A program made the position numbers and the translations under genes. A DNA stretch of 64,000 nucleotides from Paenibacillus agilis (GTDB lineage Bacteria; Bacillota; Bacilli; Paenibacillales; Paenibacillaceae), in contig NZ_VNJK01000001.1 of NCBI RefSeq assembly GCF_007786455.1, positions 2,378,074-2,442,073 on the forward strand. Direction: 5' to 3'. The stretch's first letter is position 1; every line of letters starts with the position of its first letter. The notes beneath the pieces are model-generated. The model had not been told where the DNA came from. It did no database searches and saw nothing but the letters and a program-made list of their open reading frames with translations. Positions 25,907-33,823 of this stretch are shown here, piece by piece.

Positions 25907-27408
25907 TCGTTCACTTCCTTCGTAATTTGGTCGCCACCAAGCGCTTTCCACTCGTTAACGTAACGATCGAACTCATCCATTGAAGCTTGTCCACTAATCA
26001 TTTCATCGAATACATCTTTCAACTGCTCAAGCTGTTTATGTTGCGACTTCATCGTCGGTGTCTGATAGGATGTAAATTCACTTTCAACAGCGAAACGTTC
26101 CGCCTTACGTAAATTTTCAACCAGCGCTTTGTTCTTCTTAAAGCTCACTTCGTATACTTCTCGATTTTGTACATTAGCAAGGATGGCATACATGCCGCGA
26201 TATCCTGCTTTTTTATTTTCATTTGAATCGTAAACAATCTCTTCACCCTGTCGCTGCCACACTTGATGCTCAAAGCCCATATCTAAAGTTTCTCTGCCTT
26301 CTTCAACGATAAAATTTAACAATTTTATAACTTCGGCCTTATTGGCACTATTTTTAGGTACAAGTTGATATCCTTTGACTAAAGGGAGCGCCTTCGTGCT
26401 CCGTTCTCCATTCCTTCCAATCGGAGCATCAATTGCTATCCACTCCGCTTCAACTCCGTTTTTACGTTGAAGATCATGAATTAATATTCGGTGATCCCAC
26501 GAGCCAGAAAACATACCAACGTTATTATCAACGATCGTATGATGCAGCCAGTCTGTTCTTGTTGACGAAAATGATATAAACGGTTTTACCAATTTCTCTT
26601 TATTTAATGCTGCAAGAAAGGATATGGCTTCTTTCATTCCTGGCAAAATATTCGCATATGCTAATTGACCATCAATGTTTATCCAGTGGTCAAATTGAAC
26701 ACCAAAAGCGCCTAATAACGGACTAGTTTGATTTAAATGTGGCATCCACGTTATACCGTAGGTATCCGCCTTCCCGTTGCGATCAGGGTCTTGCCTCGTA
26801 AAAGCATGAATGACATGTGCAATCTCATCTATCGTTGTCGGAATGTCTAAATTGAGGTTATCAAGCCAATCTTTTCTAACATAAATCACCTCTTCACCAC
26901 TTGCATCATTCGAAGTTGGGATTGCATAAATGTGACCATTAACACGAACGGTAGCCCATGCCTCTTCTGGAATATACTTTTGCAGATCAGCTCCATACGA
27001 CGCAATAAGCTCATCTAATGGCGCTAGCTCGCCACGTTCTACTAAATCATAAAAGGTTTTAGGGACATATGTAGTAAGCATATCAGGAGGAGTTGCATTG
27101 GATAATTCCACTTTAAGGGTATCTTCATACGTAGTTACAGGCGGCATTTTAACCCGAATGTCGATGTTAGTTTTGTCCTCGATATAATGTAAGTATGGAT
27201 TGTTGTTTTCGTCCATTCCTTTAGGAAAAGTAAAGTTTAAACTATGTATAACAATTGATGCAGATTGGTGATTAGGGTTCACTTCTTGTGGGGTTAACGG
27301 GTTGGTGTTTCGTAGATCAAACAATAGTTTTGCAAACCAAGTTGCACTTGCTACCAAAATAAGAATCGCAAACAAAACGATAAGCTTGTTTACATGCTCC
27401 TTTTTAAT
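25873..27408 (-). CDS. membrane-anchored extracellular substrate-binding protein
   Basis: A 511-residue family 1 (LplA/YtcQ-like) solute-binding protein, with an N-terminal hydrophobic anchor (about 9-27) and no lipobox cysteine. Typical blocks are VIYVRKDWLDNLNLDIPTT and a DPDRNGKADTYG loop. No ABC permeases are nearby; the overlap with a YesM kinase suggests it is a sensor subunit. The start is unusual: no ATG, GTG or TTG lies at the right place. The first usable standard codon (TTG, 27375) has no ribosome binding site, whereas an ATT at 27408 has AGGAGGTG eight bases upstream and yields a normal KKEHVNK-plus-hydrophobic N-terminus. The coordinates assume AUU initiation. Confidence 0.8.
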   Translation of the reverse strand: MKKEHVNKLIVLFAILILVASATWFAKLLFDLRNTNPLTPQEVNPNHQSASIVIHSLNFTFPKGMDENNNPYLHYIEDKTNIDIRVKMPPVTTYEDTLKVELSNATPPDMLTTYVPKTFYDLVERGELAPLDELIASYGADLQKYIPEEAWATVRVNGHIYAIPTSNDASGEEVIYVRKDWLDNLNLDIPTTIDEIAHVIHAFTRQDPDRNGKADTYGITWMPHLNQTSPLLGAFGVQFDHWINIDGQLAYANILPGMKEAISFLAALNKEKLVKPFISFSSTRTDWLHHTIVDNNVGMFSGSWDHRILIHDLQRKNGVEAEWIAIDAPIGRNGERSTKALPLVKGYQLVPKNSANKAEVIKLLNFIVEEGRETLDMGFEHQVWQRQGEEIVYDSNENKKAGYRGMYAILANVQNREVYEVSFKKNKALVENLRKAERFAVESEFTSYQTPTMKSQHKQLEQLKDVFDEMISGQASMDEFDRYVNEWKALGGDQITKEVNEWYASNRANKK

Positions 27409-27463
27409 ACGAGAAGCACCTCCTAGTAATAGTAAGTTAATCCATATGATTCAATCAATTACT

Positions 27464-27492
27464 ACTATAGCACTATAATAAATATACTTCAA
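27464..27492 (-). promoter_or_regulatory. promoter of the binding protein/kinase/regulator operon
   Basis: TTGAAG (27492-27487) and TATAGT (27469-27464) are separated by 17 bp and lie about 55 bp before the proposed start. The rest of the 307-bp spacer 27409-27715 holds a 9-bp inverted repeat (AAACAAGGT near 27514, ACCTTGTTT near 27621) and a terminator, and no convincing gene. Confidence 0.7.
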
Positions 27493-27646
27493 AGAAAAAA
27501 TAAATTATATTGGAAAACAAGGTGTACTCAATGCAGGCGCTACAGTTGGAATTACTACGTTCAGTAATATTGAACTAAATCCCATTAAAGGGATGCTGAT
27601 TACTTCATTTCGCATATTGAACCTTGTTTGATAATCGCCACCAAAC

Positions 27647-27680
27647 AAAAAAGCCGGCACAATTAAGCGCCAACCTTTTT
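27647..27680 (-). terminator. terminator after the MFS carrier and small ORF
   Basis: On the minus strand AAGGTTGGCGC pairs (with G-T wobbles) with GTGCCGGCTT and is followed by TTTTTG. Confidence 0.7.
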
Positions 27681-27715
27681 CTCTACTTATTCAATTGGAA
27701 GCAACCCTATCACGT

Positions 27716-27811
27716 TTAAGCAAAGATAATAATCGCCAACGGAATGACGTACCACAGTATAAAATTGTACATCGCGAGCCCTTTTAGCCACCATAAAGGT
27801 TCCGTCTTCAC
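27716..27811 (-). CDS. 31-residue membrane miniprotein
   Basis: A very short frame starting GTG with GGGGAG eight bases upstream. It has an N-terminal amphipathic part (MKTEPLWWLKGLAMYN) and a hydrophobic C-terminal helix (FILWYVIPLAIIIFA) ending at TAA. It lies 33 bp behind the MFS carrier, in the same reading frame beyond its stop, and before the shared terminator. The tryptophan-rich interface followed by a single helix is typical of real bacterial membrane miniproteins. It might modulate the transporter. Read-through remnants of a longer carrier are the alternative. Confidence 0.5.
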   Translation of the reverse strand: MKTEPLWWLKGLAMYNFILWYVIPLAIIIFA

Positions 27812-27844
27812 AAAGCCCGCTCCCCAACTGTACCTCAATACAGC

Positions 27845-29083
27845 TTATATCAGTTCTTTTCGCTGTTTTAATCGTACGTACAAAATGAAGCTGAATACTG
27901 CGCAAATCGCAGCACATAATCCAATAAAGCCATAGCCAGCCTGCAAGCCACGAATTAAGCCAATTTGAGTATCGGCACCATACAACTGTTTAACAAGCTC
28001 AATAATACCGCCAATCATGTAATTGCCGATGACGCATCCGATTCCCATCAACGTGACGGTAAACGTAATCGCTGTATCACTTTCATTCGGATATCGTTTT
28101 GCAATAAACGCCATAACGGTTGGGTAAATCATCGCGATTCCTATGCCAGCAGCAGCAAATAAGAACGCAAACTTCTCTCCTCCCCAAATTGCCAAAAACG
28201 TACAGATGGCCGAAAATGCCGAAAAGATGATCAACGATAAATTGAACCCTATTTTATCTGTCACGGGACCCAACACAATTCTCGCCAGTGCAAAACATAA
28301 GAAAAAGGCAGAAAGCAAGCCTGAAGCAGCCACGGTATCCCACTGATATGCTTTCTCTAGGAAATTAACCAGCCAGCCTCCTACCGCAAGCTCAGACACA
28401 ACGCCAAAGGACAAGATCAGCACCATAAACCACAACACCGGATCTCGCATTAACTGTTTAAACGGTACCCGCTCCTCTTGTGAGAGATCATCTCCCGGAA
28501 ATGAGCTCCGCCATGCTAATATAATCGGCAGAATAGATAACGACAGCATGATCAGGTACATGCCACGCCAATCAAGCGTATGACCGAACACCGTTACTGA
28601 CATAAGTCCAGTAGCCATCAATGGCGCCACCGTAGAGCTAAGCCCATAGAAACCATGTGATAAATTCATCATCATGCCTGTATTTTTAACGAAAATGCGT
28701 GCACCAAGTATCGCCAGCGCAATCTCCAGCATGCCATTCCCAATATACATTAGAAAATATGATGAGGCGAACAACGGATAACTATGCGAAAAATAAATAC
28801 AAACTCCCGACAGAAGCATCGCGCCAAAGGCAGTAATACTTACAATTTTAATACCCCATATTCTTGTTAAAAATGCTGTGAACGAACAAGCTAGCAAGTA
28901 ACCTAATGCATTGAGTGACAATAATGTGCCCAACTGCGCTTCATTAAGCATGAAGTCGAATTGAATACGTGGTATTGCCGGTCCTTTAATATTTTCTGAA
29001 ATGCCAAATATAATGAAGCCTAGAAAGATCGTAGCCAACTGCATAGCATAGATCCTCTTATGCTTCTTCAAATGCTGCTCCAC
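27845..29083 (-). CDS. MFS carrier, FHS/FucP-like
   Basis: A transporter of about 412 residues with twelve membrane helices, of the fucose/glucose-type (FHS) or related sugar-permease branch: FGISENIKGPAIPRIQFDF in helix 1, MLEIALAILGARIF, and IYPTVMAFIAKRYP in helix 10. The start is uncertain: ATG 29107 has no good ribosome binding site, GTG 29083 has GGGGGA eight bases upstream and TTG 29071 has GGAG eleven bases upstream. GTG 29083 is used here. The likely substrate is a sugar or sugar derivative. The gene lies behind the promoter region of the sensor operon but is read on the same strand from its own promoter. Confidence 0.85.
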   Translation of the reverse strand: MEQHLKKHKRIYAMQLATIFLGFIIFGISENIKGPAIPRIQFDFMLNEAQLGTLLSLNALGYLLACSFTAFLTRIWGIKIVSITAFGAMLLSGVCIYFSHSYPLFASSYFLMYIGNGMLEIALAILGARIFVKNTGMMMNLSHGFYGLSSTVAPLMATGLMSVTVFGHTLDWRGMYLIMLSLSILPIILAWRSSFPGDDLSQEERVPFKQLMRDPVLWFMVLILSFGVVSELAVGGWLVNFLEKAYQWDTVAASGLLSAFFLCFALARIVLGPVTDKIGFNLSLIIFSAFSAICTFLAIWGGEKFAFLFAAAGIGIAMIYPTVMAFIAKRYPNESDTAITFTVTLMGIGCVIGNYMIGGIIELVKQLYGADTQIGLIRGLQAGYGFIGLCAAICAVFSFILYVRLKQRKELI

Positions 29084-29192
29084 TCCAAAAATCCCCCAAA
29101 TTCTCATGATCTCTATTTAGTTATATAGGCATATCTAAAAATAGTAACCTCTATATGTAATAATTTCAATAAAAATTCCTATCTTTCTAGAG

Positions 29193-29228
29193 AAAAAACC
29201 TCCTATTCCAGTCATCGGAAAGGAGGTA
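29193..29228 (-). terminator. terminator of the alpha/beta hydrolase gene
   Basis: CCTCCTATTCC (29199-29209) and GGAAAGGAGG (29217-29226) form the stem; the minus strand continues with TTTTTTC. Confidence 0.8.
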
Positions 29229-29236
29229 TACATTGA

Positions 29237-30235
29237 TTAATTATGCTCGATCGAGTCTATGAAACGATTAATCTGGTCAGACATTTCTTTATATTGCGTC
29301 CAGTGCAAATAATGATGCCCTTCTAGCGGGATCAGTTTGCTCGTTTTCACATGACTTAGTTGTGATTCATAGAAGGTCAGATTTGTTTTCCCTTCCACGC
29401 TTACCTTGTCTTTTCTCTCCCTTGCGAAGAGCATAACAGGTAGATCTGGAGAAAATGACATGCCTTTCGTCTTTACAATGGTATTTTGCATTTCGTTTGC
29501 TTCATTGACCACATTATTATTAGCACCTTTCCATGCAGAAAGGAGTGTCGTCATATTAAGATTCTCATCCGAATACGTTCCTTGCTCTGCTTCTGGCAGA
29601 AACTGATCAGGCGAAGTATAGGATAGCAATCTTGTAACCCCAGCTGGAGCAAGCATACCCATATACGAAGGCATAGTTGGAGCAGGTTCATTAAAATACT
29701 CCAGCGCTTGTGGTAAAGTAATATCATTCCCGATAATGGCTTCGACTTCTTCAGGGTATTGATTCGCATAGTACATACTATATATGCCAGATACGGAATG
29801 AGGCATTAAAATATAGGGCCCTACAATATTAGCTTTCTGCAAAGCCATTCTTAGTTCCTCTACAATATTGTCCACACTTCGTTCCTTATTCGTTTGATCA
29901 CTCCAACCATATCCGAAGGGCTCTACAACAACCACTTGATTGCTCCTTGCCAGTTCATTTATTAACGGCTCAAAGTCCAATACAGGTGCCGATGTTCCTA
30001 GGCCCGGCAACAATACGATAGTATGTTCACCTTTCCCTTTTGTGTAAACATGCATGTTCTTCCCATCTACTTCAACAAGATGGCCTGGGGCTGGATGCTT
30101 ACTTTGCTCATAAGCAGTCATTGCATGATGAAAACCAACCCAGCCTAACAGGAATGCAGCAATTACAAGCAACGTATTTCTAGTTATAGTCCATGCTTTA
30201 TTTTTCTTCTTTTTTGTTTGTACGATATGTTCCAT
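29237..30235 (-). CDS. membrane-anchored alpha/beta hydrolase
   Basis: A 332-residue hydrolase. A lysine-rich N-terminus (KKKKNK) and one membrane helix (about 20-40) anchor it, with the catalytic domain outside the cell. The fold is marked by LLPGLGTSAPVLDF (oxyanion region), the nucleophile elbow MPHSVSG (S in place of the usual G-x-S-x-G pattern, with P and S replacing the glycines) and the C-terminal LEGHHYLHW with the catalytic His. The substrate is unknown. The ATG at 30235 is preceded by GAGGTGAGA; an earlier in-frame ATG at 30289 lacks a site. Confidence 0.83.
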   Translation of the reverse strand: MEHIVQTKKKKNKAWTITRNTLLVIAAFLLGWVGFHHAMTAYEQSKHPAPGHLVEVDGKNMHVYTKGKGEHTIVLLPGLGTSAPVLDFEPLINELARSNQVVVVEPFGYGWSDQTNKERSVDNIVEELRMALQKANIVGPYILMPHSVSGIYSMYYANQYPEEVEAIIGNDITLPQALEYFNEPAPTMPSYMGMLAPAGVTRLLSYTSPDQFLPEAEQGTYSDENLNMTTLLSAWKGANNNVVNEANEMQNTIVKTKGMSFSPDLPVMLFARERKDKVSVEGKTNLTFYESQLSHVKTSKLIPLEGHHYLHWTQYKEMSDQINRFIDSIEHN

Positions 30236-30312
30236 GTTTCTCTCACCTCTATACCTATCATAGTCAGCCAAGGTTAAGAGAAGGCTCAAGCAAATTTAAA
30301 TTCCGTTTAAAA

Positions 30313-30359
30313 AAGGTGTATTTGAATGGGGCCCAAGAGCCTCCCTTCAAATACACCTT
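30313..30359 (-). terminator. strong terminator after the His-rich protein gene
   Basis: AAGGTGTATTTGAA and TTCAAATACACCTT form a perfect 14-bp stem; on the minus strand it runs into TTTTTTT. Confidence 0.85.
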
Positions 30360-30390
30360 AGTTTCGCTGGATGATAAATTCTAGCGCCGA

Positions 30391-30654
30391 TTATACAGTA
30401 TCGTCTACAGCATCTTCCATACTTTCGCCAGCCATATTACCAATAGCTGCACCTGCAACGCCGCCTATAACTGTACCTACAGGACCTAGTACAGAGCCTA
30501 CTACGGCGCCTATCGCACCACCGCCAACCGTTCCTGCAACTTCTCCTGCATTCATATCAGCTGCATCGGCCGCATCACGATCAGAAACATGATTATTATT
30601 GTGGTTGTGGTTATGGTTGTTGTGGTTATGATTATGCTCGTGTTTCTTAGACAT
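30391..30654 (-). CDS. His/Asn-rich glycine-zipper protein
   Basis: An 87-residue protein in two parts. Residues 4-22 alternate His and Asn (HEHNHNHNNHNHNHNNNH), a likely metal-binding tail. Residues 40-75 are a glycine zipper of repeated G-x3-G/A steps (GTVGGGAIGAVVGSVLGPVG, GGVAGAAIGNMAG), which can insert in membranes or oligomerise. No signal peptide is present. The ATG at 30654 has GGAGG nine bases upstream. It has its own strong terminator. Similar glycine-zipper proteins occur in Bacillales stress and spore proteomes; its function is unknown. Confidence 0.65.
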   Translation of the reverse strand: MSKKHEHNHNHNNHNHNHNNNHVSDRDAADAADMNAGEVAGTVGGGAIGAVVGSVLGPVGTVIGGVAGAAIGNMAGESMEDAVDDTV

Positions 30655-30787
30655 TCCTTTCATCCTCCATTGTTATCATTTGAAGAATTACGATACTCAT
30701 GCTTGGCATCGTAGTTCCACGGCATAGGTTGCCCTAAATGAGTTGAAGGAATTCATGACCATTCATACACGTAGGTCCTGCTATCGT

Positions 30788-31972
30788 TTAATAGGATTTA
30801 CGATAAACGAGTTTGCGAAGCAGCACTTCAGCAGGCCCTCGGTGCCCTTTTCTTTCTAACAAGACAGAAATAACTACAAGAATCAGCCAAGTTAAAATGC
30901 CAATGAAAAAGATTTCGAAGCTGTGAAAGTACTTACCTAATCCAAAACCCCAGCTAGAAAGTAATAAGGCAAGTATAATGGAATGAAGCAAATAACTTGT
31001 AAGCGAACGCTGACCTGTTGCAACTAATGCCTGAACAATCTTTCCGCGACTGCCAGCTGCGCTGATGCGGGCACTGATCAAACCGAACAAAGCTATATAT
31101 CCGATTCCCCCGAATATTCCACTAATGGAGTGCAAAGCTGTGAGATAAGTGGATTTCTGCCAGAAACCAAATACCGTTAACGCCAATGGTAATGCACCTA
31201 ATATTGATACCGTGATACCTATAATACTTATTTTCTTAAGCAAACGCTGGTTCTGTTGCGGAGCTTCAAGCAAGCGTTTGTTGCCTGCCCAAACTCCTAT
31301 CAGCACCGGAATGATAAGCGGCATAGCTATCAATGAATAGACGACCCAGAATGGGTATTCAAATAAGCGCTTCTCAATAGCCCCTCCATACGAAGTTGCT
31401 AGTGTAGAATAATCCAACATCGGAGCTCCAGCTCCTCCTGATAATAACCAGGCTTGAGTGAGTAAAAGGCTAACCATAATGAGGCTTAACCAGCCAATAA
31501 CACGAAGCAGTTTTCTTTTCGGGGCAAACAGCAAAAATCCGAATAGTAATCCAACGAGTCCATACACGGTAAGAATATCAAATGAAAATACGATCAAAGC
31601 ATGTATAGCTCCAAACAATATCATGTACAAACATCGACGGCGTATCAGTTTGCGAGTGGTTTGCTGCGAAGTACCTGCAGCTAACTGACGAGTTACAATC
31701 ATCGCGAGACCATATCCAAAGAGCACAGCAAACATCGGATAAGAGCGAAGATCCACAATCATCATCGTTGCAAATTGGATGATATTATCCAGCAGGTCTC
31801 CTCCTGATGGATGATTCAAAGTTCGATATTCCGCATTGTTTGAAATGTACAAAGGTACATGGGCAATGCAAATTAGTAAGAGCATCATTCCTCTCGCCAA
31901 ATCAGGTGCGATTGAACGTTCATGCTGTGCTACCGCCCCTCGTGCAGCTTTCTTTAATCCTTCTTGACTCAT
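30788..31972 (-). CDS. DUF418 family membrane protein
   Basis: A 394-residue polytopic membrane protein (about nine to ten helices) of the DUF418/YeiB type. Characteristic are APDLARGMMLLLICIAHVP at the N-terminus, RSYPMFAVLFGYGLAMI, and LTSYLLHSIILALLL in the C-terminal domain. Related proteins resemble acyltransferase membrane domains, but their activity is unproven. The ATG at 31972 has GGAGTGG upstream; the frame opens 37 codons earlier. A divergent TetR gene and a 21-bp palindrome on its promoter indicate repression by that regulator. Confidence 0.87.
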   Translation of the reverse strand: MSQEGLKKAARGAVAQHERSIAPDLARGMMLLLICIAHVPLYISNNAEYRTLNHPSGGDLLDNIIQFATMMIVDLRSYPMFAVLFGYGLAMIVTRQLAAGTSQQTTRKLIRRRCLYMILFGAIHALIVFSFDILTVYGLVGLLFGFLLFAPKRKLLRVIGWLSLIMVSLLLTQAWLLSGGAGAPMLDYSTLATSYGGAIEKRLFEYPFWVVYSLIAMPLIIPVLIGVWAGNKRLLEAPQQNQRLLKKISIIGITVSILGALPLALTVFGFWQKSTYLTALHSISGIFGGIGYIALFGLISARISAAGSRGKIVQALVATGQRSLTSYLLHSIILALLLSSWGFGLGKYFHSFEIFFIGILTWLILVVISVLLERKGHRGPAEVLLRKLVYRKSY

Positions 31973-32059
31973 AACTAGGCCCACTCCATTTCGACAATCT
32001 GAACATGTAGATTGAAGTTGAAGAAAGTGTGACTGACCTGTGCTCAGACCTTTTAATTT

Positions 32060-32113
32060 ATGAATGAACAATTCATTCATTTTTAAGTATAGGCATTATT
32101 TTCTATCCGTCAA
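32060..32113 (-). promoter_or_regulatory. promoter and TetR-type operator of the DUF418 gene
   Basis: TTGACG (32113-32108) and TATACT (32091-32086) are 16 bp apart. Immediately downstream, ATGAATGAA-CAA-TTCATTCAT (32060-32080) is a palindrome with perfect 9-bp arms, placed over the transcription start. Confidence 0.75.
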
Positions 32114-32204
32114 TCCTTTTTTATCCTGTTACACAGATTGATTTGATGATCCAAATATGTTTAAATTACCTCAACATGACCTGTGAACCGGAGTGTGAGA
32201 ATGG

Positions 32205-32795
32205 ATGCCCCCATTAAATGAAGAACAATTAGACCAGCTCCGCGATGAACGTAGAGAGCAAATTAAATATGCAGCGCTACGAGTATTTGCCTGTTATGGC
32301 CTCTGTGGTACAAAAATGAGTATGATTGCTTGCGAAGCCGGCGTAAGCCAAGGGCTCTCCTACCGCTATTTTAAGTCAAAAGATGAGCTGTTCGTTGAAT
32401 TGATTGAAGAAGCGATGAGAGAAGCATTGGAAGCGGTCAAATATGTTAGCGAGCAACCAGGAACACCGACGGAGTTAATGGCTATGATTACAGAGGGAAT
32501 GCTCGAAGAAAATAACAAGTATTATTTTATGTTGGTTCAGCAAGCACGTACGTCCGAAAATATGCCTGAGCGTGTGAAACAGATTTTTGAACAGTATTCG
32601 AATCAAGCTATTATCGATCAATTAGTTTCTATTTTCATAAAAGGACAGGATGCAGGAGAGTTTATCGCTGGCGATCCTCAGCAGCTGTTGTTCTGGTACT
32701 TCGCCCTCATTAGCGGTCTAATGCTGCAAGTTCAGGAAAGTGATGGCTACGGTCTTCCCAATGCTACATTTCTTATGCGAGTTTTATTGAAATAA
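32205..32795 (+). CDS. TetR-family regulator, divergent from DUF418 gene
   Basis: A 196-residue TetR regulator with an N-terminal HTH (about 18-62, ALRVFACYGLCGTKMSMIACEAGVSQGLSYRYF in two parts) and a helical effector domain. Two ATGs lie four bases apart; the frame-correct one at 32205 has GGAGTG nine bases upstream. It is divergent from the DUF418 gene, whose promoter carries the large palindrome, and probably represses that gene. Confidence 0.85.
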   Translation: MPPLNEEQLDQLRDERREQIKYAALRVFACYGLCGTKMSMIACEAGVSQGLSYRYFKSKDELFVELIEEAMREALEAVKYVSEQPGTPTELMAMITEGMLEENNKYYFMLVQQARTSENMPERVKQIFEQYSNQAIIDQLVSIFIKGQDAGEFIAGDPQQLLFWYFALISGLMLQVQESDGYGLPNATFLMRVLLK

Positions 32796-32807
32796 GACTG
32801 CTTCCAA

Positions 32808-32834
32808 AATAAAAAAACCGCGATAATCGCGGTC
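32808..32834 (-). terminator. terminator of the glutamine amidotransferase gene
   Basis: ACCGCGA and TCGCGGT pair around TAA; the minus strand continues TTTTTTTATTTT. Confidence 0.8.
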
Positions 32835-32865
32835 TATACCATACATAAATGTTAGTAAGGCATGC

Positions 32866-33600
32866 CTATACGTTGTTATACGTATTTGTTGTGCCTTTTA
32901 TTACTTTCCAGCTACTTTCCAGTGTATCTAGCAAAGTGAACAATACGGCATTCGATAAAATTAACAATCGTGGCTGTGCAGCCATTTCATGTGCAGCTTG
33001 GACATACATCCCCGCTTCAATTTCGTCAGCACAATTTTCAATCAACTTCTGAATGCTTCTGTCACTGGATTCCAAATGAAACTGCAGACCAATGACATGA
33101 TCCTCATATACAAATGCTTGATTTATGCAGCCTTTGCTAAAAGCCATTTTCTTCGCTTTGTCTGGAAGGCTGAACGTATCCCCATGCCAATGAAAAGGTA
33201 CAAATTCATCAGGAAAGTATTTAAAAATTGTAGACTGCTTCGCCTCTTCAGTCAGCTTTACGGGGAACCATCCGATTTCTTTATGTTCATTTTTGTACAC
33301 CTGACCACCGATTACTTCCGCAATCAATTGTGCGCCCAAGCATATTCCAAGCACGAACTTGCGCTGCTGAATCGCTTCTTGAATAAATTGTTTTTCTTCA
33401 ACAATCCACGGAAACGACGATTCATCATATACCCCCATCGGACCGCCGAGAATGACAAGCAAATCAAACTCCGCTGCGGACGGAAAATGTTGATTTTCAT
33501 ACACCATCGTACTTGTTATGGTATGTCCCTTTTCCTCTGCCCAAACTCCTATTTGCTCGATCGATTCAAAGGGAACGTGCTGCAAATAATGTATTCTCAT
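32866..33600 (-). CDS. class I glutamine amidotransferase-like protein
   Basis: A 244-residue protein of the GMP-synthase-like glutamine amidotransferase group. The nucleophile motif is GICLGAQL (C near residue 91), with LGGPMGVYDE forming the oxyanion strand, HWHGDTF, and the His-Glu pair in GLQFHLE. It lacks a synthetase domain, so it either supplies ammonia to a separate partner or hydrolyses gamma-glutamyl compounds, as PuuD-like relatives do. The ATG at 33600 follows GGGGGAG. It is divergent from the LysR gene; the LysR palindrome lies in the shared spacer. Confidence 0.87.
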   Translation of the reverse strand: MRIHYLQHVPFESIEQIGVWAEEKGHTITSTMVYENQHFPSAAEFDLLVILGGPMGVYDESSFPWIVEEKQFIQEAIQQRKFVLGICLGAQLIAEVIGGQVYKNEHKEIGWFPVKLTEEAKQSTIFKYFPDEFVPFHWHGDTFSLPDKAKKMAFSKGCINQAFVYEDHVIGLQFHLESSDRSIQKLIENCADEIEAGMYVQAAHEMAAQPRLLILSNAVLFTLLDTLESSWKVIKGTTNTYNNV

Positions 33601-33683
33601 GTTTGACTCCCCCATTACTTAACCATCCTATGAACTGAGTATAAAGATGCTTATTTCGATTAACAATTCAATTATTGATATAG

Positions 33684-33708
33684 AAACGATAGGTATTACC
33701 TATCGTTT
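33684..33708. promoter_or_regulatory. perfect 25-bp palindrome, LysR-type operator
   Basis: AAACGATAGGTA and TACCTATCGTTT are perfect 12-bp arms around a single T, about 115 bp upstream of the LysR start. Almost the same core recurs upstream of hemL at 36277-36296. Confidence 0.75.
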
Positions 33709-33823
33709 GTGTCGATCTACGCATTCCATTCATATCTAATAGCTATTTATAGAAATATCACTCATAATGATAGTAATTTTCTTTACGTGGAATTCGATCA
33801 TGGATGGACAGAGAGGAAAACCT

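Noticed and set aside
27500-27629. plus-strand open stretch with a protein-like reading (GVLNAGATVGITTF)
   Set aside because: No start codon or ribosome binding site, and it covers the minus-strand promoter of the sensor operon; probably chance or a very old relic. The flanking AAACAAGGT/ACCTTGTTT repeat is too short to call a mobile element.
27687-27917. 76-codon minus-strand frame overlapping the MFS gene end
   Set aside because: Overlaps the 3-prime end of the carrier in another frame without a ribosome binding site; the 31-codon frame in the same place is better supported.
30597-30654. CAT/AAC-rich run as a DNA repeat or CRISPR-like element
   Set aside because: It is simply the coding sequence of the His/Asn tail with a good ribosome binding site; no spaced repeats.
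32989-33606. 205-codon plus-strand frame
   Set aside because: Antisense to the glutamine amidotransferase gene, whose catalytic motifs are clear; no ribosome binding site.
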